Shown: one piece after another, positions 28,585 to 37,136 of the stretch
Layout: every line of letters begins with the position of its first letter
Numbering within the stretch: position 1 is the first letter of the stretch
Assembly (NCBI GenBank): GCA_021816155.1
Contig: JAKAZA010000014.1
Location: forward strand, 1-43,535
From: Pseudomonadota bacterium
Lineage (GTDB): Bacteria > Pseudomonadota > Alphaproteobacteria > Caulobacterales > Caulobacteraceae
DNA length: 43,535 nucleotides
Reading direction: 5' to 3'
Notes under the pieces: model-generated
Seen by the model: only the letters and a program-made list of their open reading frames with translations
Databases searched by the model: none
Told to the model about the DNA's origin: nothing
Translations under genes and position numbers: made by a program

Positions 28585-29739
28585 TTGGCCATTCCTCTGG
28601 CGGTGACGGCGCGCGTCGGCGCCTACATCATGAAGCAGCAGCTGGCTGGCGTGAGACGCTACCCGCTGGTGCTGATGCTCGAGCCGCTTTTCCGCTGTAA
28701 TCTCGCCTGCGCCGGCTGCGGCAAGATCGACTACCCGGCAGAGATCCTGAACCAGCGACTGTCGGTCGCCGAGTGCATGGAGGCGATCGACGAATGCGGC
28801 GCGCCGGTCGTCTCGATCGCTGGCGGCGAGCCGCTGCTTCACCGTGACATCGCCAAGATCGTCGAGGGATTCCTTCAGCGCAAGAAGTTCGTGATCCTCT
28901 GCACGAACGCGCTTCTGCTGACCAAGAAGATCGACCAGTTCAAACCCGATCCATTCTTCACCTGGTCGATCCACCTCGACGGCGACCAACTGATGCACGA
29001 TCGTTCGGTCTGCCAGAACGGTGTCTACGACACGGCGGTGAAGGCGATCCGGCTCGCCAAGGCCAAGGGGTTCCAGTGCAACCTGAACTGCACCCTGTTC
29101 CAGGACGCCGACCCTGAACGGGTGGCCCGCTTCCTGGACGAGATGAAGGCGCTGGGTGTCGATGGCGTCACCATTTCGCCTGGCTACGCGTACGAGCGTG
29201 CGCCCGATCAGGAGCACTTCCTGAACCGCACCCGCACGAAGCAGCTCTTCCGTGAGATCCTGAAGCGTGGGCGAGGCGGCAAGGCTTGGTCGTTCACCCA
29301 GTCCACCATGTTCATGGACTTCCTGGCGGGCAACCAAGCCTACCACTGCACGCCTTGGGGCAATCCCACCCGCAACGTGTTCGGTTGGCAACGTCCCTGC
29401 TACCTGCTGGGCGAAGGCTACGCCAAGACCTTCAAGGAACTGATGGAAGAGACCGATTGGGACCAGTACGGCGTCGGCAACTACGAGAAATGCGCCGACT
29501 GCATGGTCCATTCGGGCTTCGAGGCCAGCGCAGTCGCCGACATCGTAAAGCACCCGCTGAAGGCTCTTTCAGTCACGGTGCGCGGCGTCCGCACCGAGGG
29601 GCCGATGGCCCCCGATATCCCCCTGGACAAGCAGCGACCGGCCGACTTCGTCTTCTCCAAGCACGTCGAGGAGCGCTTGGCGGAGATTCGCGCATCTAAT
29701 CCTCGCGCGCGCAGGGTGGCGCGTATCCCGGCGGAGTAA
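28585..29739 (+). CDS. hpnH: adenosyl-hopene transferase HpnH (radical SAM)
   Basis: Radical-SAM enzyme (384 residues) that joins the 5'-deoxyadenosyl group to hopene to give adenosylhopane, the first step of extended (C35) hopanoid side chains. The cluster motif is C38-x3-C42-x2-C45 in FRCNLACAGCGKID. Family segments include AGGEPLLH near 75-82, SIHLDGD near 130-136 and TPWGNPTRNVFGWQRPCYLL near 254-273. TTG 28585 is the start, with GGGAG 9 bases upstream; it gives MAIPLAVTARVGAYI, like known HpnH. Followed by a pentamer repeat and a convergent gene. Confidence 0.95.
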   Translation: MAIPLAVTARVGAYIMKQQLAGVRRYPLVLMLEPLFRCNLACAGCGKIDYPAEILNQRLSVAECMEAIDECGAPVVSIAGGEPLLHRDIAKIVEGFLQRKKFVILCTNALLLTKKIDQFKPDPFFTWSIHLDGDQLMHDRSVCQNGVYDTAVKAIRLAKAKGFQCNLNCTLFQDADPERVARFLDEMKALGVDGVTISPGYAYERAPDQEHFLNRTRTKQLFREILKRGRGGKAWSFTQSTMFMDFLAGNQAYHCTPWGNPTRNVFGWQRPCYLLGEGYAKTFKELMEETDWDQYGVGNYEKCADCMVHSGFEASAVADIVKHPLKALSVTVRGVRTEGPMAPDIPLDKQRPADFVFSKHVEERLAEIRASNPRARRVARIPAE

Positions 29740-29746
29740 GGCCGCC

Positions 29747-29776
29747 GGTCAGGTCAGGTCAGGTCAGGTCACGTCA
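29747..29776. repeat. tandem GGTCA pentamer repeat
   Basis: Five exact copies of GGTCA (29747-29771) and one variant CGTCA (29772-29776), just after the hpnH stop. On the minus strand each unit carries TGA, so the array places stop codons in all three frames, and the last supplies the stop of the minus-strand gene at 29774. Copy number could change by replication slippage. Confidence 0.9.
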
Positions 29777-30520
29777 CGTAAGGGAGCGTTCCCGGCGGAC
29801 AGTCGCGCCCGTGGCCGGCGGATGGCCCTCATCTAGTCGCGTCGACTGCGCCCTTTGTTCGTTTGTCGGCTCGGACGGTATCTGTACGCCTACGAATATC
29901 TCTACGGCTGCAGGCTCAGTGTCGGGTATCGGGGTGATGCCGGGCGAAACATAGATGCCGGCGGCGGCAAGCGCTCCCTCGAGCGAGACGAGCGGGCGCG
30001 TCTGAGCCAGCCGCCCGCGAATTGAAATCCCCGCCTCAGCTACGCCGTAGGCCCACTCCGCCTCGAAGTTCCTGAAGCACGCATGCTCCGTGTCTTCCCC
30101 CACGCGCGGCGGATCGAAGTGGGCGATGGCCGCGCGCTTGCCGATCTTCCTGAAGATTTGCAGCAGGACATGGGCGAGTCTTTGGGAGTCGCTGTTGCAC
30201 AGCGAGAATACCGCGATCTTGCCTTTCAGGGGCCTGGCGGCTTCCTCTATGTCCTTTATCTGAGCCGGCCTCAGCGTCAACGTCGCAAGGCCGGCCGCGT
30301 TGCTTGGCGCGATCGGGCGAAGCTGATCGGGTCCGACTTCGGAGGCGTTCGTAAACCCGGCGGCGTGCAGCCCCGCGCCGGCGCTTGCCGCGGGGCGCGC
30401 AGGATCCGGAGAGGCGACGCGGCTGCATACTCGCGGTCCGAATGCGAGTTCCGCAGCAAAGCCGACGAGAAGAGCGCAGAGGCCGAAGCGCCCGATAAGC
30501 ATTCCTAGTCTATCTCTCAT
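29774..30520 (-). CDS. unrecognised membrane-anchored protein
   Basis: A 248-residue protein of unknown function. It begins with a hydrophobic segment (about residues 8-29, FGLCALLVGFAAELAFG) that can be a membrane anchor or uncleaved signal. A small alpha/beta-looking domain follows at about 82-215, with the pattern LRPAQIKDIEEAARPLKGKI, then VFSLCNSDSQRLAHVLLQIF, and ending in VEIFVGVQIP. This pattern (helix, strand, helix, with a final hydrophobic strand) resembles poorly characterised domains at the ends of bacterial membrane proteins, but that is a weak impression. Third-position composition is less extreme than in the core genes. It is convergent with hpnH. Confidence 0.5.
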   Translation of the reverse strand: MRDRLGMLIGRFGLCALLVGFAAELAFGPRVCSRVASPDPARPAASAGAGLHAAGFTNASEVGPDQLRPIAPSNAAGLATLTLRPAQIKDIEEAARPLKGKIAVFSLCNSDSQRLAHVLLQIFRKIGKRAAIAHFDPPRVGEDTEHACFRNFEAEWAYGVAEAGISIRGRLAQTRPLVSLEGALAAAGIYVSPGITPIPDTEPAAVEIFVGVQIPSEPTNEQRAQSTRLDEGHPPATGATVRRERSLT

Positions 30521-31073
30521 TTGTCGGAGAGCCTGAAGGCCCGAGGTCGCGGCGCCAGACCTCCGCGACTACGTCGCAGGCGCACCGGTCGCCACGATGA
30601 TGGACGCAGCGCCATCCGGGACGTTCAAGTGTCCGGGTTCGGCCACGAGGAAAGGAGGCGACGACATATCGGTCGACGCGCCCGATATCAACGGCGCGCC
30701 TGGCTGGGTTTCGATTGTCTTTGCACAGTTTCGCGTAATGCGCGCGCCTCGCAGGATATTGTGGCCGGAACTTCGGCTCCAACGCGCTTCGGCGGCGATG
30801 GATCGAATGTTTGTCTGAAGCGTTGCTCATCCGTGGCGGACCGGCCGGCGCGAGATCGTGGAGTGATGGCCGAAGGCTGCGACGCGTGCGCCGGCGACCT
30901 GGAGCAATCCGGGTCTGGCATGGTGTCGGCATTCGACCGATCCTGGTTCACGATCTTGTGTGGCTGCGGGCGTCAAGCCGCCATCACTATATCACGACAT
31001 GACGTAAAATCACCCCGTCGCGTGGCGAGCGCGATGCTGGGCGGCTGCGGTCGATACTGAGGTTGATGACTAG
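30521..31073. other. 553-bp stretch without a convincing gene
   Basis: Lies between the divergent unrecognised gene and degP. Several frames stay open for 60-180 codons on both strands but have Arg/Ser-rich, shadow-like products and no family resemblance. The most protein-like is a 73-codon plus frame at 30597-30818 (MMDAAPSGTFKCPG...), which has a weak ribosome site and which I do not support as a gene. The last 100 bases are locally A+T-richer (ACTATATCACGACATGAC near 30986-31003) and probably hold the degP promoter; no clean sigma-32 or sigma-70 match was found. Confidence 0.5.
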
Positions 31074-32582
31074 ATGAAGGTGCAGAACAGCGGGGTTTTC
31101 GGCGCCGGCGTCGCGATCGGCGCGCTGATGGCGGCAGTGGTCGGCGGCGCTTACTTGGCCGCCGTGGGGTCGACGGCGCACGCGCAGCCTGTCAATCCGC
31201 CGCGGGGCGTCGAGAGCGTGGACCGGCCCACCAGTTTCGCGGACATCGTCGCAAAGGTCGCGCCGGCCGTCGTCTCGATCGATGTCGTGGAGCGGCCCAC
31301 CGCCGCGCGAGCCTCGCTTAGCCAGGCGCCGCCGTTCCCGTTCAACTTCGGCATGCCGAATGGCGGTGATGCGCCACACGGATTCGGCTTCAAATGGCTC
31401 CAGCCGCAAGCGCCCGGCCAGCCGGCGCCCCCGATCCGGGCGGCCGGATCCGGGTTCTTCATTTCGTCGGGCGGCTACATCGTGACCAACAACCACGTCG
31501 TGGAAGACGCGGAGAAGATCACGGTGCGCACGAGCGACGGTCGCTCGCTACCCGCCACCGTCGTCGGGCGCGACCGGGCGACAGACCTGGCGGTGCTGCG
31601 TGTCGCCGGCGGCCCGTACCCCTTCGTGAGCTTCGAGAACCGCGCGCAGCCGCGGGTCGGCGACTGGGTGGTCGCGGTCGGAAACCCGTTCGGACTTGGT
31701 GGGACGGCGACAGCGGGCATCGTCTCGGCGCTCGGCCGCGAGAACATCAGCGGCTCGAGCTTCGTGAACTACATGCAGATCGACGCGCCCATCAATCACG
31801 GCAATTCCGGCGGTCCGACGTTCGACGTCGACGGCCGTGTCGTCGGGGTCAACACCGCCATCTACTCGCCGTCGGGCGGGTCGATCGGGATCGGCTTCGA
31901 CATTCCCGCAAGCGTGGCCGCCTCGGTCACCCAGCAACTGATCGAACACGGTAAGGTGTCCCGTGGTTACGTGGGCGCAACCGTGCAGACGCTGACGCCC
32001 GAACTCGCCTCGAGTCTCGGGTTGCGCAACGCCAAGGGCGTGGTGGTCGATCAGCTTGCGGCGGACGGTCCAGCCGCGCACAGCGGCCTTCGAGCGGGCG
32101 ACGTCATCGTGAGCGTGGATGGTCGTCCCGCGACTGACGCCGACGACGTGACTCAGCTCGTGGCCCAGATCCATCCTGGCGATGAGATCGATCTCGGTGT
32201 GCTGCGCGACGGAGTGCGGCGTAAAGTGAGACTCGTGGCGGGCCTGCGGCCGACGGAAGCCTCTCTGACCGGCCAGGCGGCGCCTGGCGACGATGGCGGC
32301 GCCGCCGTTGGCCCGGCCGCGCTGGGTATGAAACTCGCGCCCGACCCTGACGGCGGGCTCCTGGTGCAGAGCGTGGCGCCCGACTCGAGCGCCGCCAGCC
32401 ACGGTTTGCAAGAGGGTGACGTGATCCTGCGGGCGGGCATGACGCCGGTCCGCTCGGCGGCGGATCTCGCCCGGGCGGCAAGCGCCGCGCGTCAGGCTGG
32501 GCGCGCTTACCTGCCTCTGCTGATTGCCCGCGGCGATGCGCACATCTATGTGCCGGTCCGGATCAAGAAGGCGGTCGGCTGA
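31074..32582 (+). CDS. DegP/HtrA-family periplasmic serine protease
   Basis: A 502-residue Do-type protease and chaperone for envelope quality control. An N-terminal hydrophobic signal or anchor (about 8-37, ending STAHAQ) directs it to the periplasm. The catalytic triad is visible: H141 in TNNHVV, D171 in RATDLAVL and S245 in HGNSGGPTF. Two PDZ domains follow (about 275-370 and 405-495), the first with RGYVGATVQTLTPELASSLG and the second with LLVQSVAPDSSAASHGLQ. Whether it is DegP, DegQ or MucD cannot be decided by eye. Only 6 bases separate it from the next gene, so the two are probably co-transcribed. Confidence 0.93.
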   Translation: MKVQNSGVFGAGVAIGALMAAVVGGAYLAAVGSTAHAQPVNPPRGVESVDRPTSFADIVAKVAPAVVSIDVVERPTAARASLSQAPPFPFNFGMPNGGDAPHGFGFKWLQPQAPGQPAPPIRAAGSGFFISSGGYIVTNNHVVEDAEKITVRTSDGRSLPATVVGRDRATDLAVLRVAGGPYPFVSFENRAQPRVGDWVVAVGNPFGLGGTATAGIVSALGRENISGSSFVNYMQIDAPINHGNSGGPTFDVDGRVVGVNTAIYSPSGGSIGIGFDIPASVAASVTQQLIEHGKVSRGYVGATVQTLTPELASSLGLRNAKGVVVDQLAADGPAAHSGLRAGDVIVSVDGRPATDADDVTQLVAQIHPGDEIDLGVLRDGVRRKVRLVAGLRPTEASLTGQAAPGDDGGAAVGPAALGMKLAPDPDGGLLVQSVAPDSSAASHGLQEGDVILRAGMTPVRSAADLARAASAARQAGRAYLPLLIARGDAHIYVPVRIKKAVG

Positions 32583-32588
32583 CGCACC

Positions 32589-33227
32589 ATGCAAAGAGGG
32601 GGAGTTCTGGCCAGCGTCCTCGCGGCCATGCTGGCGGGGGCGGGCGCCAGCGGCGCCGACGCCGCTGGCGCTCAGCTCGTGCCGCCGTTGCAGGGGGCGC
32701 ATTTCGGCATGACGTCGAGCGCGTGGAAAGCGCTTCCGGTTCCGACGGGCGCCGACTCCACGGCGGCGCCCATTTGCTGGAGCGACAAGAGGCCGATCCG
32801 GATTCCGGGCTATCGACCGAGTGCGCAGGAGGCGCGGACGGACCTGACCACGTGCGCCTACGTCTCGCGCTACGGCAAGGATGTGTTCGCTGACTCGGTG
32901 CCTCTGGATCCGAGGTACCGCGCCACCAGCCTGCGCCTTCTATTCGATCAGGGCCGGCTTTCGCAGGAGACATTCCGCGCTTCGGTCGACGCCTACAGCG
33001 ACGTGATGACCCTGCTCACCCGGCGCTTCGGCAAGCCGACGGCGACCGTGCGCGACAGCTTTCTCACGTCGGTCGGCCGGATTGACCGCGTGCGTCACAG
33101 TTGGCGCCTCGGCTCCGGAAGGGTGACGCTTGTCGATCCGTCGATCGACCCGACGCAACTCGCCGTCGATATCGCGCTGGCGCCCGACACGGGTCCGGTG
33201 CGACGGCTGGCGCCGTCGGGGCGCTGA
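32589..33227 (+). CDS. unrecognised secreted protein in the degP operon
   Basis: A 212-residue protein with an N-terminal signal peptide (VLASVLAAMLAGAGASG, probable cleavage near residue 26) and a mature part that I cannot place in a family. Features: QGAHFGMTSSAWKALP near the mature N-terminus, a pattern common in periplasmic proteins of unknown function; two cysteines (C63 and C88) that could form a disulphide; and TRRFGKPTATVRD followed by WRLGSGRVTLVD, like the short beta-rich domains that begin with a 'FGM' helix. It starts 6 bases after the protease stop and may be a substrate, partner or regulator of it. It converges with hpnG (10 bp apart). Confidence 0.7.
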   Translation: MQRGGVLASVLAAMLAGAGASGADAAGAQLVPPLQGAHFGMTSSAWKALPVPTGADSTAAPICWSDKRPIRIPGYRPSAQEARTDLTTCAYVSRYGKDVFADSVPLDPRYRATSLRLLFDQGRLSQETFRASVDAYSDVMTLLTRRFGKPTATVRDSFLTSVGRIDRVRHSWRLGSGRVTLVDPSIDPTQLAVDIALAPDTGPVRRLAPSGR

Positions 33228-33237
33228 GGTCCGGCGT

Positions 33238-33924
33238 CTACTCGCTAGGTCCCGCCAGGCGCGGTCCTAACACGGCGCACGCTCGCTCGAGTGCGTGGAA
33301 GCCATCTTCGGCTTCCAGGGCCGTGCGGATGAGGGCGCCGACCTGCCAGGGGTTGCTGCGCAACGAGGCGAGCACCTTGCCGACAGCCGGGCGGCCATCG
33401 GCGCCAAGACCAACCTTGGCGGCGTCTGGCAACGCGCGGTCGGCTGCGTCGGAGACAGCGCGGAGCACAACGAAGGGAACGCCGAACCGGTGCGCGACCC
33501 GGGCGACCGTCAGCGACTCCAAGTCCACGGCGGAGGCGCCGGTCCTTCGTCGAAGCGCGGCCTTCGCGGCGACATCCGCGACCGGCTGCTCGGCGCTGGC
33601 GAACCGGGCGACGGTGGCCTGAGGCAGCGCGGCGGCGAGCCGGCTGACCCAGGCCGCGTCGGCGGCGTAATAGACGTCGGTGTCTGCAGCCTGCTCCCCG
33701 ACGAGAAGGTCGCCCACCTTCAGCGCCGGGTCGAGCCCGCCGCAGAGGCCGAAACTGACCACCCCGGCGACGCCGCGGCGGAATTCCACCTCGAGAGCGG
33801 CAGCCAGCGTCTCCCCGTCACCGCCGCCGACGAGCACCGCGCTCCCCGTGCCCAGGATCTTGGCCTCGCGGGTCATGCCGACCACCGCGAGGATGTCGCC
33901 GCGCTCAGCCACAGCGATCGTCAC
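33238..33924 (-). CDS. hpnG: adenosylhopane nucleosidase/phosphorylase HpnG
   Basis: A 228-residue nucleoside-phosphorylase-like enzyme that removes adenine from adenosylhopane, acting after HpnH. VVSFGLCGGLDPALKVGDLL near residues 54-73 and ASAVDLESLTVARVAHRFGV near 127-146 are the recognisable family segments; the DLES motif is the usual substrate-binding region. The start is GTG 33924, which overlaps the shc stop (GTGA), indicating coupled translation. It is the last gene of the hpnABCDE-shc-hpnG operon. Confidence 0.9.
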   Translation of the reverse strand: MTIAVAERGDILAVVGMTREAKILGTGSAVLVGGGDGETLAAALEVEFRRGVAGVVSFGLCGGLDPALKVGDLLVGEQAADTDVYYAADAAWVSRLAAALPQATVARFASAEQPVADVAAKAALRRRTGASAVDLESLTVARVAHRFGVPFVVLRAVSDAADRALPDAAKVGLGADGRPAVGKVLASLRSNPWQVGALIRTALEAEDGFHALERACAVLGPRLAGPSE

Positions 33925-35879
33925 ATCCCGAACGCCACGCGGCGCTCGTTACCGCGCCTCAGGTTGCGGTAGCGGGCCAGCGCCCACAGTGGGAAGAACT
34001 TCGAATAGCCGTGGTAGCGCAGGTAGAAGACGCGCGGGAAGCCGCCGCCGGTGTAGTGGTCCTCCGGCCAGAAGCCGTCCTGGCCCTGGCGGGCCTGCAG
34101 CCAGGCGACGCCCCGCGCCACGGACGGATGGTCGGCCTCGCCGGCCGCCATGAGGCCGAGCAGCGCCCAGGCGGTCTGCGAGGCGCTGGACGGGTGGGGG
34201 ACGTAGCCTTTGTAATCGAGGCGGTAGCTGTCGCAGTCCTCGCCCCAGCCGCCGTCAGGATTCTGGATCGCGATCAGCCAGTCGGCGGCCTTGCGGACCA
34301 TCGGGTGGGCGTTGGTCAGGCCCGCGGCATTGAGGGCGCACAGGGCGGACCAGGCGCCATAGATGTAGTTGACCCCCCATCGGCCGAACCAGCTGCCGTC
34401 CGCCAGCTGCTCGCGTTCGAGGTAGGCCAGCGCCGATTTCATGCGGGGGCTGTCCGTCGGCTCGCCGAGCTGGGCCAGCATCGACACGCATCGCGCCGCA
34501 ACATCGACTGTGGGCGGATCGAGCAGGGCGCCATGGTCCGCAAAGGGGATGTTGTTCAGGTAGTGATAGGTGTTGTCGGCGTCGAACGCGGCCCAGCCGC
34601 CGTTCGTGCTCTGAAGTCCTTCAACCCACTCGCGGCCACGATCGATCGCCGCGCCGTAGTCGCCTTTCGTCTCGGCGAGATGTCGCGCGCGGTCCATCGC
34701 CATGACCACCACGGCCGTGTCGTCGAGGTCGGGATAGTGGTCGTTGCGATACTGGAAAGCCCATCCTCCCGGCCGCACGTTCGGGCGCTGCTCCGCCCAG
34801 TCGCCCGCCACGTCCATCACCTGCAACGGCTTCAGCCACTCGAGCCCATTGATCGCCGCCGCCTCAGCTTCCGGCGCGCCTGCCTCGAGGAGCGCGTGGC
34901 TGGCCAGCGCCGTGTCCCAGACTGGCGAGAAGCAGGGCTGGCAGTAAGCTTCGTCGTCCTTGATCACCAGGAGCTTCTCGACCGAGGCGCGGGCCATGTC
35001 GCGGCGCGGGTCTCCCGGGGCGACCCCCAGCGCGTCGTACATCATCACGCTATTGACCATGGCCGGAAAGATGCCGCCCAGACCGTCGTCCCCGTTCAGC
35101 CGCTCGGTCACGAAAGCGACAGCCTTGTCCATCGCCTTGCCGGCTTTGGGCAGGCGCGGCTCGGCCACGCGCAGCACGGCGTCGAGCACGAAGAAGAAAG
35201 TGGCCCACGGCTCCTTCTGGTGCGCGCCGCGCGCCAGCCGGGTGATCGTGGCCGGCGGCTCGAGGAAAAGCTCGTCGACGGTGACTCCGCGCGGATTGCG
35301 GGCCCGAGGCTTCAGCCTCCGCAGCACCAGGAGGGGCACGATCACGGTCCGCGCCCAGTAGCTGATCTTGTCGAGGTGGATCGGGAACCACTTCGGCAGC
35401 AACATGATCTGGACGGGCATTTCCGGCACGGCGCGCCAGCTGAGCGCGCCGTAGAGCGCGAGCAGAATGCGCGTGAAGACGTTGCAGGCCCCTGCGCCGC
35501 CCGCCGCCTTCAACGCTTCCCGGGCGCGCGCCATGTGCGGGGCGTCAGGCGAGTCGCCGATCATCTTCAGGGCGAAGTAGGCCTTCACCGTAGCGCTGAC
35601 GTCGAGCGCGCCGCCGTGAAACAGCGGCCAGCCGCCGTGCTCACCCTGGATGCGCCGGAGGTAGACGCCTATCTTGCGCTCCAGGTCGAGGTTCGGCGGC
35701 TCGCCCAGGTAGTGGACGAACAGCACGTATTCGGCCGGGATGGTGGCGTCCGCCTCCAGCTCGAACACCCAGTGCCCGTCCGGCCGCTGGAGCTTCAGAA
35801 GCGCGGCGGTCGCGTGGTCGATGGACTGATCGAGCGCGGCCAGCGAGGTGAGGCTGTCGGTGAGCGAGGCGTCGTCCAT
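33921..35879 (-). CDS. shc: squalene-hopene cyclase
   Basis: A 652-residue membrane-associated triterpene cyclase that converts squalene to hopene and diplopterol. The catalytic acid motif D-x-D-D-T-A is at residues 384-389 (DLDDTA). Several QW-type repeats (such as QRPDGHWVFE near 31-40, QGEHGGWPLF near 78-87, QSTNGGWAAF, QNPDGGWGED, ARQGQDGFWPED) are present along the sequence. Length is normal. The same protein is called HpnF in hopanoid clusters. A 12-bp gap separates it from hpnE upstream. Confidence 0.97.
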   Translation of the reverse strand: MDDASLTDSLTSLAALDQSIDHATAALLKLQRPDGHWVFELEADATIPAEYVLFVHYLGEPPNLDLERKIGVYLRRIQGEHGGWPLFHGGALDVSATVKAYFALKMIGDSPDAPHMARAREALKAAGGAGACNVFTRILLALYGALSWRAVPEMPVQIMLLPKWFPIHLDKISYWARTVIVPLLVLRRLKPRARNPRGVTVDELFLEPPATITRLARGAHQKEPWATFFFVLDAVLRVAEPRLPKAGKAMDKAVAFVTERLNGDDGLGGIFPAMVNSVMMYDALGVAPGDPRRDMARASVEKLLVIKDDEAYCQPCFSPVWDTALASHALLEAGAPEAEAAAINGLEWLKPLQVMDVAGDWAEQRPNVRPGGWAFQYRNDHYPDLDDTAVVVMAMDRARHLAETKGDYGAAIDRGREWVEGLQSTNGGWAAFDADNTYHYLNNIPFADHGALLDPPTVDVAARCVSMLAQLGEPTDSPRMKSALAYLEREQLADGSWFGRWGVNYIYGAWSALCALNAAGLTNAHPMVRKAADWLIAIQNPDGGWGEDCDSYRLDYKGYVPHPSSASQTAWALLGLMAAGEADHPSVARGVAWLQARQGQDGFWPEDHYTGGGFPRVFYLRYHGYSKFFPLWALARYRNLRRGNERRVAFGM

Positions 35880-35891
35880 GGGGCGTTGCTT

Positions 35892-37136
35892 CTAGGGCGC
35901 CACGATCCGGGCGGCCTTGTGGCCGGAGCGGACCGCGCCCTCGATGGTGGCGGGCAGCCCGGTATCGGTCCAGTCGCCGGCCAGCGCAAGGTTGCGCATG
36001 CTGGTGCGGGCGCCGGGGCGGCGCTTGGACTCGGCAGGTGTCGCAGCGAATGTCGCGCGTCGCTCCTTGACGATACGCCACGCCGGAGGGGCGCCAGAGA
36101 GGCCGTAGACCTTGCCGATGTCGGACCAGAACGACGCGGCGATCTCCTCGCGAGGCCGGTCGGCGAGCGCGTCCGCGCCGCTGACCGTGACCGAGATGCG
36201 ACCGTCGAACGCGAACAGCCACTGCGCGACGCCGCCGATCACGCCGACCATGCGCGGCGCGCCAGCGGGCGCATCGACCTTGAAGTGGCCGTTGACGATG
36301 GCCCGGAACGCCCTCGGGGCGGGTGTGCCGGGGACCAGCGCCGTCGTGACCCCGGGCGGCGTCGCCAGAATCACCCCGTCGTTCGTCCCCACCTCGATCG
36401 GCTCGCCGCCGACCTGCAGGCGGCCCACACGCTCGTGCTCGGTGTCGAGACTCTCGACCCGGGCGCCCAGCCGCACCTCGCCGCCGCGGCTGCGGACGAA
36501 GGCGAGAGCAGGGTCGACGAACGCTGCGGCGAGCCCGTTTGCGGCTATGCGTGGCGCGTAGGCGCGCCCACCCAGCGCGATCGTCTCGCGGACCACGGCG
36601 GCGGCCAGCGCGGCGGAGGCCTCGCGCGGATCTGTGTTGAGCGCGGCCAGCATCACCGGCTCCAGCAGTCTCTCCCAGAGCGGTCCGGAGCTCCGGATCG
36701 CCTCGCCGAGGCTGCGCGAGCCCTGCGGTGCGGCGAGCGCCGCCAGGCCGAGATGGTCCAGCGCCGACGCGCCGGGCGTGCGCCGGTCCTTGGCGAACAT
36801 CCACCAGGGCACAGGCCCCGGGTTGGCGCGCAGGCGCCAGCGGCGGCCGTCGCGGACGTCGCAGAAGTCGAACTCGGCCGTGGCCGGACCCACCAGCTGA
36901 TCCGCCGCGCCGACCGCGGCGAGATAGCCCATCGTCGCGTGGTTGCCCGAGAGGATGAGGTGGTTGCCGTTGTCGATGACCATGTCCAACTGGGCGTCGT
37001 GGTAGCTCCGGCAGCGGCCGCCGGCCTGAGCCGCCGACTCGAGCACCACGACCCGGACGCCACGGCCGGCGAGGCGCACGGCGGCGGACAGCCCCGAGAC
37101 CCCGGCGCCGACAACGTAGACCGTCCGGTCCGTCAT
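35892..37136 (-). CDS. hpnE: hydroxysqualene dehydroxylase HpnE
   Basis: FAD-dependent amine-oxidase-like protein (414 residues) that reduces hydroxysqualene to squalene. The FAD motif GAGVSG is at residues 10-15, followed by ESAAQAGGRCRSY, and the C-terminal FAD-contact segment is LALAGDWTDTGLPATIEGAV. The start is ATG 37136, which overlaps the hpnD stop by one base; the longer frame to 37784 runs through hpnD out of register and is spurious. Standard order after hpnD. Confidence 0.94.
   Translation of the reverse strand: MTDRTVYVVGAGVSGLSAAVRLAGRGVRVVVLESAAQAGGRCRSYHDAQLDMVIDNGNHLILSGNHATMGYLAAVGAADQLVGPATAEFDFCDVRDGRRWRLRANPGPVPWWMFAKDRRTPGASALDHLGLAALAAPQGSRSLGEAIRSSGPLWERLLEPVMLAALNTDPREASAALAAAVVRETIALGGRAYAPRIAANGLAAAFVDPALAFVRSRGGEVRLGARVESLDTEHERVGRLQVGGEPIEVGTNDGVILATPPGVTTALVPGTPAPRAFRAIVNGHFKVDAPAGAPRMVGVIGGVAQWLFAFDGRISVTVSGADALADRPREEIAASFWSDIGKVYGLSGAPPAWRIVKERRATFAATPAESKRRPGARTSMRNLALAGDWTDTGLPATIEGAVRSGHKAARIVAP

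Noticed and set aside
30597-30818. 73-codon plus frame MMDAAPSGTFK... in the gap before degP
   Set aside because: Weak ribosome site, no recognisable family and competing frames on both strands; not enough support to call a gene.
30955-30993. Possible heat-shock promoter (CTTGTG ... CTATAT) before degP
   Set aside because: Spacing between the elements is about 26 bases, too long for sigma-32 or sigma-70.
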